From Dinoroseobacter sp013215265 (lineage in GTDB: Bacteria > Pseudomonadota > Alphaproteobacteria > Rhodobacterales > Rhodobacteraceae), in assembly GCA_963691755.1 (NCBI GenBank), contig OY829366.1, positions 1,302,001 through 1,366,000 of the forward strand: 64,000 nt of DNA. The letters run 5' to 3'. Below the pieces are notes generated by a model. That model saw only the letters and a list, made by a program, of their open reading frames with translations, was not told where the DNA came from and did no database searches. Below, piece after piece: positions 38,501 through 45,129 of this stretch. A program made the position numbers and the translations under genes. Position 1 is the first letter of the stretch, and the number at the start of each line of letters is the position of its first letter.

Positions 38501-38856
38501 TTGAACGTCGCCTTCTTTCTGATCCAGTCGGCACATTCTCGTGCAATTGCACGTTGGTTTAGTTTGTTCCGCAGTTGGATTTCAAACTCTGTTCCGTAGA
38601 CGGTGTTTTCACCTGTCTCTTTTGGAATGAAGAACTCTCTGCGTTCCTTGCGGATTTTGTCCGTCACCTCGCTCGGTACAAAAGTTGGGGTGGTAAAGAC
38701 GAACTGAACTGCTTCAACTTTAGAAAGTTCAGACTTCAAGGCTTCAAACGCATAAATGGAAAAACACGATGCCGCGATCTTCAGGCGGGACCCTGGACCC
38801 AAGTTTCCACGCAACTCATCACCCAAAAGCGTTGAGGAATTGTCGATAATCTTCAT
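35578..38856 (-). CDS. SNF2-family helicase with N-terminal phospholipase D-like domain
   Basis: A protein of about 1092 residues. The first 150 residues resemble a PLD-like module (LKIAASCFSIYAFEALKSEL). The SF2 core has LADSVGLGKTFTAL (Walker A), VIDESHNFRN (motif II), LMLSATPVNNR (motif III), GTDCISEGQNLQ (motif V) and IQRFGRIDRIG (motif VI). I start at the ATG at 38856, with GGAGG at 6-base spacing. It heads an operon with DUF4391 and a methyltransferase, an arrangement of restriction-like defence loci, in which it would translocate on DNA. Its methyltransferase partner is broken here. Confidence 0.9.
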   Translation of the reverse strand: MKIIDNSSTLLGDELRGNLGPGSRLKIAASCFSIYAFEALKSELSKVEAVQFVFTTPTFVPSEVTDKIRKERREFFIPKETGENTVYGTEFEIQLRNKLNQRAIARECADWIRKKATFKSNTTKAEMQQFIHAGTDNTATSYMPISGFTAPDLGYQQGNTVSNFVTEFDEPAHTNMYLQLFNEIWSDAEKVRDVTSSICDYIESVYQENSPERIYFLMLYNIFSDFLDEVDEDVLPNDLTGYKDSLVWNKLFNYQRDAATGIINKLETHNGCILADSVGLGKTFTALAVVKYYELRNRAVLVLCPKKLADNWRNYNTNLKTNLFAKDRFNYDVLCHTDLSRTSGESFGIPLNRVNWGNYDLVVIDESHNFRNNDVYKDRETRYQRLMNMVVKDGVKTKVLMLSATPVNNRFTDLRNQLALAYEGQSETLSKNLKTKNSVEEIFKRAQRAFNNWADLPPEDRTAASILKSLDFDFFELLDAVTIARSRKHITTFYDTKDIGQFPTRLKPKSFHCPITDRDDVMGLNDIFTQLSVLKLAVYAPISYILPSRMAKYEEMYDTSVEGGRGKLRQLDRERSLQALMTTNLLKRLESSVEAFRLTLKALAGNINRTLIAIDDFEETGGAGELTDPMVDVEIIDADDDDLNGFDEFTVGKKVKISLGDMDLPSWKHDLQADKFLIDELIVSMEKVAPEDDTKLQHLKQLIEEKLDNPLNPGNKKVIVFTAFADTANYLFKNIAPAILKDRGLHTGRVTGSDGPKTTLPKSYDFQSVLTLFSPRSKEKSLIMPDDPSELDVLIGTDCISEGQNLQDCDFLINYDIHWNPVRVIQRFGRIDRIGSPNSQIQLVNYWPDISLDQYINLKERVENRMIITDITATGDDNVLTAKSTDIAYRKDQLKRLQDEVIELEDVKTGVSITDLGLNDFRMDLLNYIKENGDLARVPNGMHAVISARPDLGLQPGVIFALRNIHDTVNVNQQNRLHPYYLTYIGNDGEIIADHTEVKRLLDLIRSSCKGHNEPIQAVCKLFNDTTSDGRNMDAYSELLSEAIRSMIEVKEEKDIDSLFSGGKTSALVHTIAGLDDFELIAFLVVQDVGEE

Positions 38857-38947
38857 TTGGCACCTCCAACAATACTCGATCTTCTGTTGATCAGGTGACA
38901 GGTAATCGTCTTGCAAAAATGCGTTCTGACGAACGCGATAGCTTCGT

Positions 38948-39373
38948 TCATCGTGAATCTCTCTTGGTCAAAATACTAATGAGATCACGGTACCGTGCCG
39001 GGTTGAACGCGGCTCCGGATTCCCATGCGGCCTCAGATTCCTGACGAAAGATTGCCAGGATGGTATCGCGTATAGTTTCTGGAGATGGCCGGGTTTCCTG
39101 GCCCTGAAGAACGTCTTCAACGAATGTGATGACCTGACCCAGACGGTTCAGGTCTTCTTCGGCAAGAGCGTTCACAACGGCCCCATCCAAGAGCTTCGAT
39201 GGCGACACACCATAAAGCCGTGCCAGATCAATCAGCCGCTGCGAGGACACGGCAGTATCCCCGGTTTCAATGCGGCTCAACGAGCTTTGGTTGATACCAA
39301 GCTTTTCAGCAGCCTGAGCCGTTGTCAGGCCAGCGTCCAGCCTCGCCTTTTTGAGATCGTCGTGAAGCACCAA
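38948..39373 (-). CDS. XRE-family transcriptional regulator
   Basis: A 141-residue protein with an N-terminal HTH_XRE domain (LKKARLDAGLTTAQAAEKLG, then INQSSLSRIETGDTAVSS) and a helical C-terminal tail of unknown type. The start is TTG or the adjacent GTG. It is upstream of, and on the same strand as, the helicase operon and divergent from a second small HTH gene, so it likely regulates one or both through the palindromic site at 39471. Confidence 0.87.
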   Translation of the reverse strand: MVLHDDLKKARLDAGLTTAQAAEKLGINQSSLSRIETGDTAVSSQRLIDLARLYGVSPSKLLDGAVVNALAEEDLNRLGQVITFVEDVLQGQETRPSPETIRDTILAIFRQESEAAWESGAAFNPARYRDLISILTKRDSR

Positions 39374-39403
39374 AACCCCCAGAACATCTGTGCGTCGTCA
39401 ATA

Positions 39404-39483
39404 ATGCACGAAATGCAATGAGATTGAAGTGCAATTTGGTAGATGCACAACTTCAGGTATTTTCGAATCATGCATAATATGCA
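39404..39483. promoter_or_regulatory. divergent control region with TGCA-type operators
   Basis: Between the two HTH genes lies a perfect palindrome TGCATAATATGCA (39471-39483), an ATGCAcgaaATGCA direct repeat (39403-39415) and further TGCA copies. The DNA is AT-rich. This is the sort of site XRE regulators bind; assignment to either neighbour is inference. Confidence 0.5.
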
Positions 39484-39494
39484 AAATTCGCAAA

Positions 39495-39707
39495 ATGACG
39501 CTAGATGATTACCTGACCGCCAACAAGATATCTGGGCCAAAGTTCGCTCAGCGGATCAATGTCGATCCCGCCACGATCTACAGGATCAGACATGGCCACG
39601 TGGTGCCGCATCGCCAAACAATGCAGGCCATCATCGCGGCCAGTGGTGGTGACATTAGCGTTGAAGACCTTGTGAAACTCGATCAACCGACAAAGAAGGA
39701 GACCTGA
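39495..39707 (+). CDS. small helix-turn-helix protein (Cro/CI-like)
   Basis: A 70-residue protein from the ATG at 39495 (reads MTLDDYLTANKISGPKFAQR). The HTH is ISGPKFAQRINVDPATIYRI, with a following GHVVPHRQTMQAI. Upstream in-frame starts are unlikely because they would cover the operator. Divergent from the XRE gene, it may be the Cro-like partner in a switch. Confidence 0.75.
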   Translation: MTLDDYLTANKISGPKFAQRINVDPATIYRIRHGHVVPHRQTMQAIIAASGGDISVEDLVKLDQPTKKET

Positions 39708-40004
39708 TTGACCGCTGAAGCCCTTGCCCTGATTGCCGCATATTTTCTGTGCTCGGAAACCGCCGAGATACGAGTTCTCAGCCAGGCTGAAGCCGTAGCC
39801 TGCGTTGATACCTATACCGACGTTAAACTGTTGTTCATCGATGATGTGACCCGTGACGACTACGACGCATTGTCCACCCGTGAACAAGTCGAAGTGAACC
39901 AGACCGCCTATTTGGCCTACGTGACCTGGAAAGAGGCCAATCCTGATCTGGTGGCAAAGCTGGAGCGTGATGCCCAGGCCCAGATCGCCAGCACAGGCTG
40001 CTGA
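39708..40004 (+). CDS. hypothetical protein
   Basis: A 98-residue protein, probably from the TTG at 39708, which immediately follows the preceding stop and has AAGGAG 6 bases upstream. The N-terminus is hydrophobic (MTAEALALIAAYFLC) and could be a weak membrane segment; the rest is acidic. Family unknown. Coupled to the small HTH gene. Confidence 0.55.
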   Translation: MTAEALALIAAYFLCSETAEIRVLSQAEAVACVDTYTDVKLLFIDDVTRDDYDALSTREQVEVNQTAYLAYVTWKEANPDLVAKLERDAQAQIASTGC

Positions 40005-40030
40005 TCCCTTACGGAAGTTTACCCCATCGG

Positions 40031-40058
40031 CCCACCTCTTTTCCCAAATAGAGGTGGG
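40031..40058. terminator. strong hairpin without a U-tract
   Basis: CCCACCTCT and AGAGGTGGG form a perfect 9-bp stem with a 10-base loop, 27 bases after the preceding stop. No T run follows on either strand, so it may be a weak terminator or an RNA element rather than a classical terminator. Confidence 0.35.
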
Positions 40059-40096
40059 TCACCATTAGTGACAAAAAGTCGAGGGAGCGTTTTTTC

Positions 40097-40486
40097 GTGA
40101 CAAATGAAATTGAAGTCATTGTGGATATCGAGGTCACCAATGAGGAAAAGCAGGCCATCTACCAGAGGCTGCTCAAACGCAATCACATCCGACGTGAAGC
40201 GGGTTTGCCTCCTTTGGACATCAAAGCCAGCTATGCAGAGCAGGTGAGGAAGCTCGAAGATCAACGCTATCACGCAGCGATAGAGCCATATCTGGCAGCA
40301 GCGTATGAACGTTACCCCGGCGGCCCTGGACTGCCCGCTCGTCTCAAGCAGCACAGTAATGTCCTTGCATATGCCCAGGACCTAGCGGGCATCCCAGAGC
40401 ACAAGAAACGGCCTGTGAGCTTCGTTGAGTTCATGAAGCTCTATACCGGTGGTGGACTGCCTCTGGTGCCTCTGAAGAGAACCTGA
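40097..40486 (+). CDS. hypothetical protein
   Basis: A 129-residue charged protein from a GTG at 40097. The N-terminal half is acidic with predicted helix (NEEKQAIYQRLLKRNHIRRE); the C-terminal part has a proline/glycine-rich PGGPGLPARLKQH. No motif recognised. Part of a run of same-strand small genes typical of mobile elements. Confidence 0.55.
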   Translation: MTNEIEVIVDIEVTNEEKQAIYQRLLKRNHIRREAGLPPLDIKASYAEQVRKLEDQRYHAAIEPYLAAAYERYPGGPGLPARLKQHSNVLAYAQDLAGIPEHKKRPVSFVEFMKLYTGGGLPLVPLKRT

Positions 40487-40543
40487 CATATCCCCGAACG
40501 GCGACGCCCAAATATCGGTGAACCCAAAACAAGGATCACCATA

Positions 40544-40936
40544 ATGATGTATTCGCTTCACCCCGTTGACCTCAAACCCGACGCCCGCCGCGTCGCGCCA
40601 CATCCATTGGTGCCACAGGCCCAATTTCATCCTGCTGGTGTGTTCCTACCCGCCGATCTGACCGTGTTCTTGGAAAGTCATAATGTATTCCCCCGCCCAG
40701 ACCTGAACCGCTGGCATGTGTCGATCTGTAACACCGAGACCGATGAAGCCAAACCCGCCGCGCAGGCCAGCTTTGTCTGGGATTATCAGCGGGTGATATG
40801 CGAGGCCATTGAGGTTCAGGATGTGTATCACACCCTCGATCTGGAACCCTACATCATGCAGTTAGGGTATGGGCTGTGGGGCGTGAGTTATGACGCAGAA
40901 AAGCATCCGCCATTTTCGCTCAGTGATCTGCTCTAA
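40544..40936 (+). CDS. hypothetical protein
   Basis: A 130-residue protein rich in proline and aromatic residues (PHPLVPQAQFHPAGVFLP, and WHVSICNTE). Soluble, no signal peptide. Function unknown. Same strand as its neighbours with a short gap. Confidence 0.55.
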   Translation: MMYSLHPVDLKPDARRVAPHPLVPQAQFHPAGVFLPADLTVFLESHNVFPRPDLNRWHVSICNTETDEAKPAAQASFVWDYQRVICEAIEVQDVYHTLDLEPYIMQLGYGLWGVSYDAEKHPPFSLSDLL

Positions 40937-41373
40937 TCTTGGGGCCGAAGAGATTAGTTGTCATTCTCAACGGCATCGCCAATCATGATCACACGAATCC
41001 CTTCGAGCTAGTATAGCAGGTATTTTGGCGTGATTTGCCGCGACGGGATGGCCTTTGGCAGCAACTGGTCTACCTCCGCAAAACCTGAAATGGACCCCGG
41101 TGTTTCAAATTGTAACATTCCGTGATTTCGCGCTTTGACGATGCAGAGTCATAAAAAACAGGGGTTTGGACGTTTTTTCTTCAAGAATAATCGGTTTATT
41201 CGTGAGGAAAAAACTATTAGTAAAATCAACACCTTAATGTAATCTCGCCTCTTGATAATTGTCGCTCATAACCTCACGTTTTTAAGCATACCGCACAATT
41301 GCGGTGCATCACCGGGCGGTTCCGGTGGCGGGTTTCATTCCCGTCTAACTTCTTCAACGTCATGAGGTTATTG
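40937..41373. other. 437-bp AT-rich intergenic region with a 16-bp inverted repeat
   Basis: No supported gene. The right part is AT-rich and holds an inverted repeat ACCGCA-caat-TGCGGT at 41290-41305, about 70 bases before the next start, which could be an operator. The minus strand shows short runs of protein-like sequence broken by stops, too degraded to name. Confidence 0.45.
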
Positions 41374-41784
41374 ATGACAACAGAAACTAACTCCCTTCGG
41401 GCCAAGAGCCCAAACCCTACACCCGTTCAATCCGAACAGAATCCCATTCCCGATTTTGCGATGCCGATTTTGGCTGAGCGTGAAATCGATGACCAAACCT
41501 TCGACAAATACTTCGCTTCGGCAGGTGAAGAACTGGTCGCAGAACTAGAAACGGGTGTGAGAGCAAGGTTCATACGCCTGATGGTTGAGCGATACATCTC
41601 AGATGACGCGGTTTCAGATCACAGCTTCTCTTTGGCATTAAGGCAAATCCAGAATGCCGCCGAGATAGTGGATTCCGACATTTCCTTAGCAATCGACACG
41701 GCAATTCAATCACGTGTTAATGCCAGACCAGTAACTTCATTGGAAGTGAGCGTCGCTCAAGAGCTTCGCGATATGGAATGGTAA
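41374..41784 (+). CDS. hypothetical protein
   Basis: A 136-residue protein from the ATG at 41374 (reads MTTETNSLRAKSPNPTPVQ), preferred over the upstream start at 41299 because GAGG precedes it. The N-terminal 35 residues are proline-rich and probably disordered; the remainder is helical and acidic. Family unknown. Followed by a hairpin at 41799. Confidence 0.55.
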   Translation: MTTETNSLRAKSPNPTPVQSEQNPIPDFAMPILAEREIDDQTFDKYFASAGEELVAELETGVRARFIRLMVERYISDDAVSDHSFSLALRQIQNAAEIVDSDISLAIDTAIQSRVNARPVTSLEVSVAQELRDMEW

Positions 41785-41798
41785 ATTCCTAGAGGCGT

Positions 41799-41818
41799 TG
41801 GGGGCACCTGAGCCCCCA
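41799..41818 (+). terminator. GC-rich hairpin after the 41374 gene
   Basis: TGGGGGC - acctga - GCCCCCA forms a 7-bp stem 15 bases after the stop. No clear T run follows, so termination is tentative. Confidence 0.4.
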
Positions 41819-41974
41819 GCTATTCGTAGCGTGACAATGCCGAAGGCTATTTGTCGGCACTTTACGCTCATCTCTGCACGAACAATCGAGGTCACAATGA
41901 CAAATATTCAAAGCGGTCTTTTGCCGCCCCTAAAGGCGTGCCTGCCGCCCATGCTCAACAATGGAGTAAAACGG

Positions 41975-42148
41975 CTAAGCCGCCTCTTCTTCCATCGGCC
42001 AATGGGGATCATCCGCCTCTGCCATAAAAAATGCCAAGCTCTCGGAGACAAGCTCACCCATAGTTCGCTTGGTTTGAATTGCATACACCCGTGCCTCCAG
42101 CATGATGTCATCGTCAATGTTGCGAATGGTCTTCTTGTTATCTGGCAT
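41975..42148 (-). CDS. small ribbon-helix-helix-like protein
   Basis: A 57-residue minus-strand protein starting at the ATG at 42148 with an excellent AGGAGG site. It reads MPDNKKTIRNIDDDIMLEAR, continuing VYAIQTKRTMGELVSESL, and ends EEEAA. A strand (KTIRNID) followed by two helices (IMLEARVYAIQTK, TMGELVSESLAFFM) is the ribbon-helix-helix pattern of antitoxins and plasmid regulators. No toxin gene is adjacent; the plus-strand frame across it (41798-42283) lacks support. It may regulate the divergent primase gene. Confidence 0.7.
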   Translation of the reverse strand: MPDNKKTIRNIDDDIMLEARVYAIQTKRTMGELVSESLAFFMAEADDPHWPMEEEAA

Positions 42149-42279
42149 GTCTGCTCCTCCTACCTGGTATTTACCCCCGCAGCCTTACCGACAGGTCCAA
42201 TTTGGGTGACCAGGTCAAACTGGGAGGCATGCCGGGCATCTTGCCTAAATACCTTTGTCCTAGACGAGGAGAGCAAACT

Positions 42280-43218
42280 ATGAAGCCATTCCCAATATCC
42301 TTATTCGACGACGTAAGAAGCAATCAGCCCAGTGACTGCTGCGATCTCGAATTCGATGACTTTAGCGACATACTGGAAGCTTACTCGCAGACGAAGTATC
42401 CCAGCAAAGACGCAGCACCGTTGATTTGCACAACGCGATTTACCAACGGGTGTCGGCGCAAATCCAATGCCACGATTTCTGGAATTGTCACACTGGACAT
42501 CGATGATGGTATTCAGATTGGCTCGGTATGCGGCACAATTGACGACCTGGATATCACCGCGACAGTTTGCTCAACAGCCTCTCATAGATCAGATCACCAC
42601 AAGTTTCGTGTATTTGTTCCCTTGATTGAACCAGCCAGCTACGAAGACCATCGTCTGGTTTGGTGGGTGCTGAACGACGTAGTCTCAGGCGGCTTCGCAG
42701 ATACATCGAAAATCGGATGTGAATCGATGTACTTCGTTCCAGGAAGCTATCCTGAAGCCCCCACAGAATTTGTACGATTTTCTGGTGACGTATTTTCTGC
42801 TCAAGAGTGGATTGATGCGGCTGGTGGCCGTGATGCCATTGTAAAACAGGCTAATTCCCAAGGTATCGCGGTGTCGGGTAATCGAACCAGGAGTGACCAA
42901 TCAAGTCCGACCTCCACCCAATTCGGTACGCGACGCGAAGCATGTTTTGCGGACCTATCTTTGGCCCGCACCAGGTTGATCACCGATCGCGCATTGGCTG
43001 CATATGAAAACCCAGTCGGCAGCTATCATCACGCCCGCTTCAAGCTGATGATGTCCATCGCAGGGCGGGCCAAAACTCTCAAAGTCAATCTAGGGCCAGA
43101 TGATTTGGTGAACTTATTCAACCAAGTCGATCTCTCCGATGGCGGCCACTACCAGACCCCGAAATATCAACAAGAAATCAAAGCAGAAGCCCAGAAGGCT
43201 CTGTCTCAAGTCAACTAA
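42280..43218 (+). CDS. primase-like replication protein
   Basis: A 312-residue protein from the ATG at 42280 (reads MKPFPISLFDDVRSNQ), with GAGGAGAG upstream. It has 'SGIVTLDIDDGIQIG', resembling the metal-binding DxD region of archaeo-eukaryotic-type primases, followed by HHKFRVFVPLIEPAS, typical of the BT4734/DUF3987-type primase front ends in mobile elements. The C-terminal 80 residues are helical. Followed after 17 bases by the SF3-type helicase gene, so the two form the element's replication unit. The family call is by pattern and moderate. Confidence 0.65.
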   Translation: MKPFPISLFDDVRSNQPSDCCDLEFDDFSDILEAYSQTKYPSKDAAPLICTTRFTNGCRRKSNATISGIVTLDIDDGIQIGSVCGTIDDLDITATVCSTASHRSDHHKFRVFVPLIEPASYEDHRLVWWVLNDVVSGGFADTSKIGCESMYFVPGSYPEAPTEFVRFSGDVFSAQEWIDAAGGRDAIVKQANSQGIAVSGNRTRSDQSSPTSTQFGTRREACFADLSLARTRLITDRALAAYENPVGSYHHARFKLMMSIAGRAKTLKVNLGPDDLVNLFNQVDLSDGGHYQTPKYQQEIKAEAQKALSQVN

Positions 43219-43235
43219 GAAAGCAGGAAATTCAT

Positions 43236-44600
43236 ATGGAACAAGATGTTATTGAGCGTGATGCCGCAGACAAGGTTCAATCCCAACCTCAAAAACGCCG
43301 AATGGCTAAGAAAAAAGTTTTTCCTGAACCCAAAGGGGCGACAATGCCAAAAGGTTATCAGCGACCACATGAGCAATGCTATGTCCCGACTGCAATTGCA
43401 AAGCCCATAGGCATCAGGGAACTATCACCACTGTGGAGAATTCCGGAAAATGAACTCACGTCCGCTATGCAGAAGCACAAGTTTCTTGCTTCACTTGTGA
43501 TCATGGTTTGCGGCGAATTCTTCGTGCGACATCGTCACAATGGCAGATGGTCCCCGAAGCGGAAGGCCGTGGAGGTCAAGGCCGTTTTGTTCAATGAATG
43601 GGGCGGGAAAGAAACTGACCTAAACATTGGAAAATCTACCATCGACGAATTCATGGAACAAAGGGAGTTCCCGATGCTGGAGGGCACCGCATACATTCCT
43701 GGGGCTGGGACATTCGTTGAAATTGGCGGGCGTCGAATGCTCAATCAATACTACGAGAAGCAAATGCCTTATCCCAGCCAAGGGGGCATTCCTGAGGGTA
43801 CAGTTCATCTTGTTGAGATGCTCGTGCTTAATCTCATCGGTCACGAGGGTGGCAGTTTTGGCGATTGGATGGACGCTGTCGAAGCTGAGAAGACGACCGC
43901 TATCAAATGGGTATTCCATTGGCTGGCCTCACTCTACCAAAGACCCGGATTGGCTCTGCCCACTGCGCTCTGGTTCATCGGCAAGGCCCAAGGGGTGGGT
44001 AAGAGCCAGTTCACATCAGGATTGGTAAGGTTGCTTGGTAAGTCCAACGTCAAGCATGTCAGTGCCGAAGAGTTCAGAAGTGACTGGACAGATTTCGTTG
44101 ATGGCTGGTCTTTGTTCTTATTGGATGAGGTCGATTTTTCCTCTCGCAAGCAGGCTTACGACAAGACAAAACGTTTGATTGGCAATACCCATATCGCGGC
44201 TCGAAAACGCGGCGTGGGCGATCATGAAATTCCTGCTGTGGGCAACTTTGTATTTACCACCAACAACACCCAACCATTGGCATTGGAGCCGAATGACCGT
44301 CGGCATACCTTCTTTGAGACCAAGGGCGGTTCGGAATCGACTAGAAGAGCAGCGGAGTATTATCGGTTATCTGACCAGGAAAAGCTCATCGCTTGGCAAG
44401 GGCTGGCTCAGATTCTTGCGACCATTAAGATTGACGACAATCTGATTTCCAAAGCCTTTGATACGCCCATAAAGGAACGCATGATCGATGCCAGTATCGA
44501 TCCGTTTGTGGAGTGGCTCACAAGTGAGGAAATGGATGATGTCTGGAAAGTTGGAGAATTCGCCCCACGTCGATGGCTGCAAGACCTATATGTCGAATAG
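43236..44600 (+). CDS. SF3/DUF5906-type replicative helicase, truncated by an amber codon
   Basis: A 454-residue product. The helicase core shows Walker A in IGKAQGVGKSQFTSG, Walker B in LFLLDEVDFSS and the SF3 sensor-like VGNFVFTTNNTQPLAL with a following arginine (NDRRHTFFE). The TAG at 44598-44600 follows LQDLYVE; the same frame continues with AKKYAYPACATTKYFN for 88 codons to 44864, fitting the family's C-terminal DNA-binding domain. A TGG(Trp)-to-TAG change is the simplest cause. The truncated protein keeps the ATPase but loses the tail. Confidence 0.82.
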   Translation: MEQDVIERDAADKVQSQPQKRRMAKKKVFPEPKGATMPKGYQRPHEQCYVPTAIAKPIGIRELSPLWRIPENELTSAMQKHKFLASLVIMVCGEFFVRHRHNGRWSPKRKAVEVKAVLFNEWGGKETDLNIGKSTIDEFMEQREFPMLEGTAYIPGAGTFVEIGGRRMLNQYYEKQMPYPSQGGIPEGTVHLVEMLVLNLIGHEGGSFGDWMDAVEAEKTTAIKWVFHWLASLYQRPGLALPTALWFIGKAQGVGKSQFTSGLVRLLGKSNVKHVSAEEFRSDWTDFVDGWSLFLLDEVDFSSRKQAYDKTKRLIGNTHIAARKRGVGDHEIPAVGNFVFTTNNTQPLALEPNDRRHTFFETKGGSESTRRAAEYYRLSDQEKLIAWQGLAQILATIKIDDNLISKAFDTPIKERMIDASIDPFVEWLTSEEMDDVWKVGEFAPRRWLQDLYVE

Positions 44601-44864
44601 GCTAAGAAATATGCATATCCCGCATGTGCTACCACCAAGTACTTCAACGCTAAAATGAACGATGCCGTTTCTGGCGGCATGATTTCTGTGAAAGGCCGTA
44701 AGTCAATCAAAGGTGAGGGTAAACCCTGGGGGCATGTGCGTTTGGACCCTGAAGAACTGCCCTCAACCCCACCGATGACTGATTGCCCTCCGGTTGCAAG
44801 GTTCTCACCGCGACCCTCCATGAGGGGCATGCGGCAAAAAATCGAGGAGCAGCTTGGCAGGTAA
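44601..44864 (+). pseudogene. C-terminal tail of the helicase beyond the amber codon
   Basis: 88 codons in the same frame as the helicase, ending at a normal stop. It starts AKKYAYPACATTKYFNAKMN and ends KIEEQLGR. It would only be made by readthrough, suppression or internal initiation at the Met near 44655, which lacks a strong ribosome binding site. Confidence 0.7.
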
Positions 44865-44873
44865 GCTCAAGCA

Positions 44874-45109
44874 TGGACCAAGTGGGGTGGGCATCGATTG
44901 GGTCATTGGTCCAAGTCTGGACCAAAAGCATCACCTCACTGGTCCACTGTTGGTCCGTTTCGAATTCCCTTGTTTTTATGGGTTCTTGATACTTTTTGCT
45001 CCAATAGGACCAGGACCAATACCAGAGTCATTTTCAAATAAAGGGGAAATAAGAGCAACACATAGCCTTATTTCCCCACCTTTTAGGTGATCGCGGTGAG
45101 ATTGGTCCA
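44874..45109. repeat. array of TGGWCCA motifs, mostly spaced by multiples of 11 bp (candidate iterons)
   Basis: Eight GGWCC-centred heptamers: TGGACCA at 44874, TGGTCCA at 44907, TGGACCA at 44918, TGGTCCA at 44940, TGGTCCG at 44951, AGGACCA at 45006 and 45012, TGGTCCA at 45103. Successive spacings among the first six are 33, 11, 22, 11 and 55 bp, all multiples of 11, so sites lie on one face of the helix. The spacing is not a multiple of three, so coding constraint is not the cause. Position right after the primase-helicase unit suggests a replication origin or a regulator array. Confidence 0.65.
45043..45077. terminator. bidirectional terminator-like hairpin
   Basis: GGGGAAATAAG and CTTATTTCCCC form a perfect 11-bp stem with a 13-base loop between the convergent helicase and exonuclease genes. 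ACCTTTT follows on the plus strand and TTTATTTG on the minus strand. It lies within the TGGWCCA array. Confidence 0.55.
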
Positions 45110-45129
45110 ATGCGTTCAAGCCAGCCCAG

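Noticed and set aside
40937..41290. Decayed transposase or integrase on the minus strand
   Set aside because: Short protein-like runs are present but too broken and too short to match any family with confidence.
41798..42283. 161-residue plus-strand open frame
   Set aside because: It covers the hairpin after the 41374 gene and runs antisense to the well-supported small RHH gene, lacks a ribosome binding site and overlaps the primase start.
43236..44864. In-frame TAG as a pyrrolysine codon, suggested by the MttB-family gene in the same window
   Set aside because: The MttB-family gene has no in-frame TAG, no pyl genes are seen, and the helicase is not a pyrrolysine protein family; a Trp-to-stop mutation is simpler.
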